A DNA stretch of 64,000 nucleotides from an uncultured Clostridia bacterium. Lineage in GTDB: Bacteria > Bacillota > Clostridia > TANB77 > CAG-508. Of the stretch, positions 56,921 through 64,000 are shown piece by piece. The position numbers were made by a program, and so were the translations under genes. Position 1 is the stretch's first letter, and every line of letters starts with the position of its first letter. Under the pieces are notes generated by a model. That model made no database searches. It saw only the letters and a program-made list of their open reading frames with translations, and was not told the DNA's origin. Location of the stretch: contig CAKOXK010000004.1 in the NCBI GenBank assembly GCA_934130085.1, positions 39,083 to 103,082 of the forward strand. Direction: 5' to 3'.

Positions 56921-57973
56921 ATGAATAACGGTTTTTATGAGGATTTGAAGGAAATTGCTGGAGAGAAAAATGTAAAGCAAAATGAACCTATGAAAAATCA
57001 TACAAGTTTTAAAGTTGGAGGAAACGCTGATTATTTTGTTCAGGTAAATTCCATTGATGAACTTGAAAAGGTTGCTAATTTGGCGATGGCCAATAATATA
57101 AAATTGTATGTGATAGGAAATGGCACAAATATAATTGTAACAGATAAGGGTATACGTGGGATTGTAGTAAAATATATTTCGAAAGATATTAAAATTGAAG
57201 AGCCTTTTGCACAAAATATCAAATGTATAAAGCAAAATGAATCAAAAAATGAATTAGAAACAAAAGATTTAGAAAATGAAAAAATAAGTAATAGATTAAA
57301 TAAAGATGCTAATAATGATTTAAATAATTATGAAAATGCAAATGTAAATGTAAGAGTAAGTGTTGATGCTGGTGTAAGCAACGCATATCTAGCACAAGTA
57401 TTACTTAATAATGAGATTACAGGTTTTGAATTTGCATCAGGTATTCCTGGTACAATAGGTGGAGCAATTGCAATGAATGCAGGATGCTACCAAAAAGAGT
57501 TTAAGGATATTGTTCAAGAAGTAACATTTATTGACTTAGATGAAATAAAATTATATACTGTATCACGTGAAAACTGTTTATTTGATTATAGAACAAGTAT
57601 TTTTTTGAAAAAGAATTGTATAATTACTGGAGCTACTTTAAAACTTTCAAAAGGTATAAAAGCAGACATTAAAATGCAGATGGATGAGTATAGAGAAAAG
57701 AGAGTTTCTTCTCAACCTCTTGAATACCCTAATGCAGGAAGTACATTTAAAAGAGGAAACAATTTTATTACAGCAAAGCTTATTGATGAAGCAGGCTTAA
57801 AGGGTTATAGAATTGGCGGAGCTGAGGTATCTGAAAAACACGCAGGATTTATTGTGAATAAAGAAAATGCCACTGCCACTGATATTATTGATTTAATAAA
57901 ATATGTTAAGAAAAAGATTTTGGAAAAATATAATGTTAAGATTGAAGAAGAAGTGAGGATAATTGGAGAATGA
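56921..57973 (+). CDS. murB: UDP-N-acetylenolpyruvoylglucosamine reductase with low-complexity insert
   Basis: FAD enzyme that makes UDP-MurNAc for peptidoglycan. FKVGGNADYFVQVNSIDELE and VIGNGTNIIVTDKGIRGIVV build the FAD site, IPGTIGGAIAMNAGCY the flavin loop, and NAGSTFKRG carries the proton-donating Ser. The protein is 350 aa, about 45-50 longer than usual. The extra is an Asn/Lys/Glu-rich insert at about residues 100-150 (NESKNELETKDLENEKISNR; DANNDLNNYENANVNV) between two strands, not in the active site. AGGAGGAA precedes the ATG. The stop overlaps the yvcK start (ATGA). Confidence 0.94.
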   Translation: MNNGFYEDLKEIAGEKNVKQNEPMKNHTSFKVGGNADYFVQVNSIDELEKVANLAMANNIKLYVIGNGTNIIVTDKGIRGIVVKYISKDIKIEEPFAQNIKCIKQNESKNELETKDLENEKISNRLNKDANNDLNNYENANVNVRVSVDAGVSNAYLAQVLLNNEITGFEFASGIPGTIGGAIAMNAGCYQKEFKDIVQEVTFIDLDEIKLYTVSRENCLFDYRTSIFLKKNCIITGATLKLSKGIKADIKMQMDEYREKRVSSQPLEYPNAGSTFKRGNNFITAKLIDEAGLKGYRIGGAEVSEKHAGFIVNKENATATDIIDLIKYVKKKILEKYNVKIEEEVRIIGE

Positions 57974-59442
57974 AAGGTTTTCTAAAATGGTTCAACAAAA
58001 ATGCAAAAATGAAAAGATGGATTTTTTTAATATTAGTTGGAACAATATTATTATGCTATGGAATATCAAGTATTATTGTATACAAAACAATTCCTGATTG
58101 GAAGACTCTTATAAAAATTGTACTTTCATTTATTGCTGGTTTTTCAATTATAGTAGTTTCAATAATACATATTCAAAGAAGAACTCTTGAGCTTCTTGTT
58201 GAGGATAGTGATACAAGGACAGAAAAAAACAATGTAAATTCTTTGATTTTTAACAAAAAAATATACAACCAAGGTCCAAAAATTGTTGTAATAGGTGGTG
58301 GAAGTGGTCTTAATACAGTTCTTAGAGGCCTAAAAAATTATACAGATAATATCACCGCAATTGTTACTGTTTCTGATTATGGCGAAACTCCAACAGATTC
58401 AAGACAAGCTTTAAAAGTACTACCAATGAATGATATAAGAGATAGTTTATCAGCTTTATCTTATGATGAGAATACAATGGATGCATTGCTTAATGTAAAT
58501 TTTGATGATGGCAGACTAAAAGGACTTTCGTTTAGTGATATATACTTTCTTGCTATGAATAAAATATATGGAAATTTTTCGAGATCAGTTGAAAATTCAA
58601 CAAAAGTGCTAAATATCACAGGAAAAGTTTTACCAGTTACATTAGATGAAATTAAAATTTGTGCAGAGCTTGAAGATGGAAGTGTTATTGAAACAAGAGA
58701 TAAAATTCCAGAAGCTGTAACTGAAAAGGTACAGAAAATAAGCAGAATTTTTATAAGTCCAACTAATTGCAGACCAGCTCCAGGAGTAATTGATGCAATA
58801 AAAGAAGCTGATGCAATAGTAATTGGGCCAGGTAGCTTATATACTAATGTTATACCAAATCTTTTGGTAAATGGAATTGCAAGAGCAATAAAAGATTCAA
58901 GAGCAATAAAAGTATATGTTAGCAACATTATGACAGAAATGGGACAGACAGATGAATACACATTATCAGATCACATAAAAGCTATTCAAGACTATATAGG
59001 TGATGGCATTATTGATTATTGTATATATGATACAGGAGAAATTGTTCCTGAATTTATACATAGATATAATTTAAAAGGCGCAGATGTAGTTTTACCTGAC
59101 ACTGTTAAAGCAAGAGCTTTAGGAGTTAAACTGGTTCAACGTAATCTTTCAAAAATTGAGGGCGACTCAATTAGACATGATTCAGATGTAATTGCATCAA
59201 CAATCATACAACTTGTATGTGACGAACTAGAGTTCAAAGATATGGAAAATGACAGCCAATATATGACACTTAACTCAAAGCTTCTTGAAACAAAAAGAGA
59301 AAGAAGAATAAGAGAAAGAAAAGAAAGAAAGTTTAGAAAGTCAGGTAGAAAAATTTTTGAAAGAAGAGATAAAAGCAAAAAAAGCAAGTTTAACGAGAAA
59401 TATAATAAAAGAATAGAATCAATAAAATCTAGTAGCAAATAG
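57970..59442 (+). CDS. yvcK: YvcK/CofD-like protein (gluconeogenesis factor family) with N-terminal membrane anchor
   Basis: 490 aa. Two N-terminal hydrophobic helices (about 15-35 and 45-67) precede the CofD-like Rossmann domain: IVVIGGGSGLNTVLRGLKNY, TVSDYGETPTDSRQALKVLP, NDIRDSLSAL, AIVIGPGSLYTNVIPNLLV and SNIMTEMGQTDEYTLSDHI. YvcK binds UDP-sugars and is needed for growth on gluconeogenic carbon and for wall synthesis in B. subtilis. The canonical partners rapZ and whiA are not next to it. The C-terminal 60 residues are very basic. It overlaps murB by 4 nt, supporting a wall-related role. Confidence 0.92.
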   Translation: MKGFLKWFNKNAKMKRWIFLILVGTILLCYGISSIIVYKTIPDWKTLIKIVLSFIAGFSIIVVSIIHIQRRTLELLVEDSDTRTEKNNVNSLIFNKKIYNQGPKIVVIGGGSGLNTVLRGLKNYTDNITAIVTVSDYGETPTDSRQALKVLPMNDIRDSLSALSYDENTMDALLNVNFDDGRLKGLSFSDIYFLAMNKIYGNFSRSVENSTKVLNITGKVLPVTLDEIKICAELEDGSVIETRDKIPEAVTEKVQKISRIFISPTNCRPAPGVIDAIKEADAIVIGPGSLYTNVIPNLLVNGIARAIKDSRAIKVYVSNIMTEMGQTDEYTLSDHIKAIQDYIGDGIIDYCIYDTGEIVPEFIHRYNLKGADVVLPDTVKARALGVKLVQRNLSKIEGDSIRHDSDVIASTIIQLVCDELEFKDMENDSQYMTLNSKLLETKRERRIRERKERKFRKSGRKIFERRDKSKKSKFNEKYNKRIESIKSSSK

Positions 59443-59452
59443 GAGATAACAA

Positions 59453-61534
59453 ATGAAAGAATGGATAATAACTAATGGAATAGGAGGGTATGCTTCTTCA
59501 ACATCAAAGGGAGGTTTAAATGAAAGAAGATATCACGGTTTATTAATTGCATCATTGCACCCACCAAGAGAAAGAACATTGATATTATCAAAGGTAGATG
59601 AAAGTATAGAAATAAACGGAAAGATAATTAATTTATATACAAATGATGTAGATGGAAAAATTACAGATGGATATAAATATCAAACTTCATTTGAAAAAGA
59701 TATAATACCAGTGTATACATACAACGTTAATGGAATAATTATTGAAAAATCAATAGTAATGATATATGGCAAAAATGCTGTAGTAGTAAACTATAAAATA
59801 TCAAACAATAACTCCAAAACTAAATTTAATATTACACCAATAATGAATTTTAGAGACTTCCATTCAGAATATCATAAAAACAAATTTAACTACAAACAAG
59901 TATCAAATGCAAATTCTTTTGAGCTTACATTTGAAAAAAAATACAAAGTAAATGTTTTAGTAAAAGGAAGCAAATTTACAGCACATAAGAATGATGTTTT
60001 TTATAACATGCACTATAAAAGAGAAGAAGAAAGAGGATTTGATTCAACTGAAAATCATATAGTTCCAGGTACATTTGAGATTAATCTTAAAAAAAATGAA
60101 GACAAAGAAATCACATTTATATGCTCATTACAGAATAATGGATTAAAGCTTAAAGAAATGGCAGATATAAAAGGTGAGAAGATCATCAAAGATGAGATAA
60201 AAAGAATTGAAAAGGAAATTAAAGAATCAAAACTTCTATCACCTAAAAATAACATTTTTGATATTAATCAAGGTAAGAAAATAGATGCAAAAGACATAGA
60301 ATTTTATGAGGATTTAGTTAGAAAATATATTGTTGCAAGTGATAATTTTATTGTATATAGAAAGTTTAGAAAACTATACTCAATATTAGCTGGATTTCCA
60401 TGGTTTTTAGATTGGGGAAGAGATTCATTTATCTCGTTTGAAGGCTTACTTCTAGTTTCAAGAAGATATGAAATAGCAAAAGAAGTCTTACTTACATTTG
60501 CTTTAAAGCTAAAAGATGGACTTATCCCTAATGGATTTTCTGAGTATGATGGAAAGCCATTATATAATAGTGTAGATGCATCATTATTATTTATTGATGC
60601 AGTAAATAAATATTTAAAATATACAAACGATTATCAATTTGTACATGACAAACTATATAAAACAATGAAAACAATAATTAATTCATACATCGATGGTATT
60701 AATTTAGATGGAAACAATATATATTTAGATGATAAAGATTATCTTTTAGTTTCTGGAACAGATGAAACACAAAATACATGGATGGATGCAAAGGTAAATG
60801 GAGTTTCCATTACGCCAAGAAGCGGAAAAGCTGTAGAAATAAATGCAATGTGGTACAATGCATTAAGAATTATGGAAAATTTGAGTTCAACACTTGGAAA
60901 GCACTTAAAAAGAGTGGAATATTCATATATTGCTAAAAAATGTAAGGCGTCATTTGCAAAAGAATTTTATAACCAAGATAAGAAATGTTTATATGATGTA
61001 ATAAATGTTGAGAGAAAAGAGTTCTTTACAGCAGAGGTTGGAAAAGATGAAAAAATAAGACCGAACCAATTATTTGCAATAAGCATGGAATACCCTGTGA
61101 TAGACCCAACATCAGAAATTGCAAGAAATATTTTTATAACAGTAACTGAAAAATTATATAATAAACATGGCTTACAAAGCCTGGATAAAAATGAAAAAGA
61201 ATTTGCACCAATATATGAGGGTGACCCAGTAAAAAGAGATTCAATCTATCATCAAGGAGTTACATGGGTTTGGCTACTAGGTCCATACTATGATGCATTA
61301 AAGAATATTATTAAAGAAGAAAAAGACGAAGATTTAAAAGATGAGCTTAAAAAGACAATGATGAAATTCAGATTAAATACTGCAAATACATTTTACAATG
61401 AAATGGTTAATGGAACCACAATAGGTGGAATACCAGAGATATATGATTCTATTCCTGATGCAAAAATAGGAAAGGGAGCATTCAATCAAGCATGGAGTGT
61501 ATCAGAAGTATTTAGAATTATATTTGGAGCATAA
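59453..61534 (+). CDS. Amylo-alpha-1,6-glucosidase (glycogen debranching enzyme type)
   Basis: 693 aa. The N-terminal domain starts EWIITNGIGGYASSTSKGGL then RRYHGLLIASLHPPRERTLI, a hallmark of GDE N-domains. The C-terminal (alpha/alpha)6 domain has FPWFLDWGRDSFISFEGLLL with the catalytic-site Asp, GLIPNGFSEYDGKPLYNSVD, TWMDAKV and YHQGVTWVWLLGPYYDAL. It hydrolyses alpha-1,6 branch points left by phosphorylase. It lies 10 bp after yvcK with AGGAGATA between, so it is co-transcribed with murB-yvcK. Confidence 0.93.
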   Translation: MKEWIITNGIGGYASSTSKGGLNERRYHGLLIASLHPPRERTLILSKVDESIEINGKIINLYTNDVDGKITDGYKYQTSFEKDIIPVYTYNVNGIIIEKSIVMIYGKNAVVVNYKISNNNSKTKFNITPIMNFRDFHSEYHKNKFNYKQVSNANSFELTFEKKYKVNVLVKGSKFTAHKNDVFYNMHYKREEERGFDSTENHIVPGTFEINLKKNEDKEITFICSLQNNGLKLKEMADIKGEKIIKDEIKRIEKEIKESKLLSPKNNIFDINQGKKIDAKDIEFYEDLVRKYIVASDNFIVYRKFRKLYSILAGFPWFLDWGRDSFISFEGLLLVSRRYEIAKEVLLTFALKLKDGLIPNGFSEYDGKPLYNSVDASLLFIDAVNKYLKYTNDYQFVHDKLYKTMKTIINSYIDGINLDGNNIYLDDKDYLLVSGTDETQNTWMDAKVNGVSITPRSGKAVEINAMWYNALRIMENLSSTLGKHLKRVEYSYIAKKCKASFAKEFYNQDKKCLYDVINVERKEFFTAEVGKDEKIRPNQLFAISMEYPVIDPTSEIARNIFITVTEKLYNKHGLQSLDKNEKEFAPIYEGDPVKRDSIYHQGVTWVWLLGPYYDALKNIIKEEKDEDLKDELKKTMMKFRLNTANTFYNEMVNGTTIGGIPEIYDSIPDAKIGKGAFNQAWSVSEVFRIIFGA

Positions 61535-61676
61535 TTGATAATTTCTTAATAGTAAAATGTTGATTTTAACTGAAACAATTAAAGTAGTAAAAAAGTATAC
61601 TCAAGGTAAACATTTGTACGAAAATATTATACATTATTTATAAACGAAATTTATAAACAAATATATGAGGAGAGTT

Positions 61677-62609
61677 ATGGTTTATTTATTATATGGTGAG
61701 GATAGCTATCTAAAAAATAATTACTTGAACAAACTAAAAAAACAATTTGGAGAATTAGTGCTTGGAATTAACTATATTCAAGTTGATGAAAATAATGTTC
61801 AGAACATTATAACAGATATAGAAACACCTTCATTTGGATATGATACAAAACTGATAATTGCAAAAAACACAAAACTATTTACAAAGAAGAATCCACTTGC
61901 AGAGAAAATATCGGATTATCTAAAAGACAACAAAATAGAAGATGTTATGATAATATTTGTAGAAGAAACAGCAGAAAAAAATGCACTATTTAATACTATT
62001 TCAAAAATTGGTGAAGTCAAAGAATTTGGAACACAAAGAATATCAGATATAATATCAAATGTAAAACAAATCGCAAGCGCATATCATGTAAACATAGATA
62101 ACTCTGTAGCCCAATATTTTGTAGAATGCACTGGATTAAATATGCAAGATGTAATAAATGAAATCCGCAAATTAATTGAGTACGCAGGAGAAAACGGAAC
62201 AATAACAAAAGAAGCAATTGATAATCTTACTATAAAAAAATCGGAAAGTATTATATTTGATTTAACAGATAGTTTAGGAAAAAAACAAATAAAATCAGCA
62301 ATACAAATATTACATAATTTACAATACAATAAAGAACCAACTCAAATAATACTGGTAATGTTATATAGGCATTTTAAAAAATTGTATTTTATACATCTGT
62401 GTTGTGGACAAAACGTAGCGCAAAACTTAAAACTAAAGCCAAATCAAACATTCTTAGTAAACAAATATGTATCACAAGCAAGGATGTTTAAAAAAGATGC
62501 ATTAGAAAACTTAATAAATGCCTTAATAAAATTAGATGAGAACAGTAAAAATGGAAACCTAGACCTTGATATAGGACTAGAAGCAATACTATGCAACTAC
62601 TGTTCATAA
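61677..62609 (+). CDS. holA: DNA polymerase III delta subunit
   Basis: 310 aa from ATG 61677; AGGAGAG lies before it, and the in-frame ATG at 61665 overlaps that site. VYLLYGEDSYLKNNYLNKLK replaces the P-loop of AAA+ relatives. PSFGYDTKLIIAKNTKLF, VMIIFVEETAEKNALF, GLNMQDVINEIRKLIEYAGE and IFDLTDSLGKKQIKSAIQIL follow the HolA order. It opens the sliding clamp in the clamp loader. In many Clostridia holA is followed by rpsT and gpr; here gpr follows without rpsT. Confidence 0.92.
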   Translation: MVYLLYGEDSYLKNNYLNKLKKQFGELVLGINYIQVDENNVQNIITDIETPSFGYDTKLIIAKNTKLFTKKNPLAEKISDYLKDNKIEDVMIIFVEETAEKNALFNTISKIGEVKEFGTQRISDIISNVKQIASAYHVNIDNSVAQYFVECTGLNMQDVINEIRKLIEYAGENGTITKEAIDNLTIKKSESIIFDLTDSLGKKQIKSAIQILHNLQYNKEPTQIILVMLYRHFKKLYFIHLCCGQNVAQNLKLKPNQTFLVNKYVSQARMFKKDALENLINALIKLDENSKNGNLDLDIGLEAILCNYCS

Positions 62610-62663
62610 AGAATCTATACTAAAAGAATACATATCATGTAAAAACTTAATTTTATATTATTT

Positions 62664-62702
62664 GAATGCCACGCTTAATTTGGAGGGGCATTCTTTTTTT
62701 TT
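62664..62702 (+). terminator. Terminator of holA
   Basis: GAATGCC (62664-62670) pairs with GGCATTC (62687-62693), then nine T residues. Between here and gpr there is a short TTAGCAATA-type simple repeat (about 62766-62806). Confidence 0.85.
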
Positions 62703-62877
62703 TGCATAATTATTTATAATAGACGAATAATATAATAAAAATAGAATGATTTATTATTATATTATTAGCAATATTAGTAATATTAGCAATATTAGCAATA
62801 TTTGCAATTGAACTCATAATCTTTGTAATTATTTATAATGATTATATCTAATACAAATTGGAAAGGAATGATTTTCT

Positions 62878-63805
62878 ATGTTTAATTTTGGAACGGACCT
62901 TGCTGATGAAAGAGCAGAAATATGTAAGAAGAATATAAAAAAGAATAAAATTGATGGCGTTGAAATCTATAATAAAAAGCATAATGACAAGATAGACATA
63001 ACCAGAGTTAAGGTTTTGAATAAAAATGGAGAAAAAAAGATCCGGGAAAAAAGTTGGTAATTATATAACTATAAACATAAAAAATATTGATATTATTTCC
63101 TATAATGAACTAAATGAGGCTATAAATATTTTTGCAGAGGAATTAAAAAAGATTATACAAAATGTAAATAAGGTATTAGTGGTTGGTCTTGGAAATGTAG
63201 ACACAACCGCGGATTCAATTGGTCCAAATGTTATAAAGAATATTGAAATAACAAGGCATATAATTAAATACAAGCCAGAGTTATTGGATGAAAATGAAAT
63301 AGAAGTATCAGCAATATCACCGGGAGTATTAGGAACAACAGGAATAGAATCCCAAGAAATAATTAAAGCAATTGTTGATAAAGTCAAACCTGAACTAATA
63401 ATTGCAATAGATGCATTGGCGTCAAATGATATATCAAGGTTACTAAAAACAATTCAATTATGTGATACAGGGATTACACCAGGGAGTGGAGTGAAAAACA
63501 GAAGAAGAGAGATAAGTAAAGAAACAATGGGAGTTGATGTAATAGCAGTAGGTGTGCCAACAGTGGTAGATGCCTCTACAATAGTAGCCAATAGCTTTGA
63601 TATATTAATGAAAAAGTACAAAGAGTTTAATTTTCTAGAAGGCTCAAGTTTTGAAGAAAAATATAAATTAGTTGAGATGTGTTTGGAACCATCGAACTAT
63701 AACTTGGTTGTAATGCCAAAAGATATAGATGATTTAGTAGATAATATGGAGAAGATAATATCAAATGGAATAAATTTAGGATTAAAAAAGAAATGTAACT
63801 TATAA
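62878..63805 (+). pseudogene. gpr: Spore germination protease Gpr, split by a one-base frameshift in an A7 run
   Basis: GPR degrades small acid-soluble spore proteins at germination. ATG 62878 follows GGAAAGGAA. The first frame reads MFNFGTDLADERAEICKKNI and DKIDITRVKVLNKNGEKK, then stops at 63058-63060. The +1 frame, entered at the A7 run (63032-63038), continues KKVGNYITINIKNIDIISYN, VLVVGLGNVDTTADSIGPNV, SAISPGVLGTTGIE, IAIDALASNDISRLLKTIQL and GVDVIAVGVPTVVDA to 63805. One A fewer would restore a protein of about 308 aa. Since the organism carries cotJ genes, an assembly error or phase-variable tract is as likely as true loss. Confidence 0.85.
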
Positions 63806-63918
63806 CTCATGTTAAAAATAAGCATCAAATTGTGATTTCTGAATATAAGCAAAATTATTAGAAAAAATGATGGAAAAATGAGAAATAGTAATTTGTCGTG
63901 ATAATAAGAGATACGAAT

Positions 63919-63944
63919 AAAGACAGCTTAATGCTGTCTTTTAA
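63919..63944 (+). terminator. Terminator downstream of gpr
   Basis: AAAGACAGC (63919-63927) pairs with GCTGTCTTT (63933-63941), followed by T residues. I see no gene from 63945 to the window end. Confidence 0.8.
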
Positions 63945-64000
63945 TTATAGCTTTCTATATATAAAGCTTTTGCGATATAAGGAGTTATTTCTTTAAATTT

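Noticed and set aside
63029..63045. Programmed -1 frameshift at the A_AAA_AAG heptamer in gpr
   Set aside because: The heptamer is in phase for -1 slippage, but the downstream gpr coding is in the +1 frame; a -1 shift meets a stop soon after (TAA about 25 bases on).

Overview
The window is very AT-rich DNA from a low-GC, endospore-forming member of the Firmicutes, most likely class Clostridia and probably a gut or uncultured lineage. The spore coat cluster cotJABC, the germination protease gene gpr, a B. subtilis-type L21/L27 operon, YvcK, a DUF1189 protein and AGGAGG-type ribosome binding sites all point that way. Most genes are on the + strand. The only convincing - strand genes are a 130-aa orphan (12.0-12.4 kb), a U32 peptidase (42.6-45.2 kb) and thymidine kinase (56.1-56.7 kb).

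Layout. 0-8 kb: the 3' part of mreB, a long-chain acyl-CoA ligase, an orphan 334-aa protein, tRNA genes for CAT and GTA anticodons, a NUDIX hydrolase, and a membrane protein followed by a large repeat protein with a pilin-like N-terminus. 8-13.7 kb: a rearranged stretch. A 262-aa orphan gene is followed by two broken copies of itself that enclose about 4.4 kb of decayed genes, including a gene with an in-frame stop, a RhuM remnant and a permease remnant. 13.7-29 kb: an accretion island at the 3' end of rlmD (23S rRNA uracil methyltransferase). Four rlmD-like C-terminal coding tails occur in series, at the end of rlmD and near 15.45, 21.39 and 29.01 kb. A complete large serine recombinase ends in the third and a truncated recombinase ends in the fourth. 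The cargo is an ECF-type sigma factor with a membrane anchor, a small RpoA C-terminal-domain-like protein, two NUDIX proteins, an S51 peptidase, a DUF4238/SEC-C-like protein, a Fic protein and many pseudogenes.

29-64 kb: a mostly orderly chromosomal core. It holds a split transketolase, a UDP-glucose 4-epimerase with an unexpected pilin-like tail, rsmE, rpoZ, a cytidylate-kinase-like gene, a frameshifted dprA, a PASTA-carrying class A PBP, a DUF1189 protein, ftsH, the L21 leader with rplU and rpmA, a U32 peptidase, alpha-glucan phosphorylase, pyruvate kinase, cotJABC, a decayed ParE-type toxin module, a DUF362 protein, an HMA metal chaperone, a DUF975/CmpB fusion, tdk, murB-yvcK-debranching enzyme, holA and a frameshifted gpr. 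Phosphorylase and debranching enzyme together would break down glycogen. MreB, PBP and MurB serve the cell wall.

Recurring features are worth attention. Three intergenic hairpin repeats of about 130-150 bp have paired arms that change together between copies. Several proteins carry Asn/Ala/Lys-rich low-complexity inserts. Two genes, fic and dprA, have a strong Shine-Dalgarno sequence but only an ATT codon where the start should be. Many genes carry single-base frameshifts or stops, mostly in the island but also in gpr and dprA. Assembly errors in homopolymers cannot be excluded for those outside the island.
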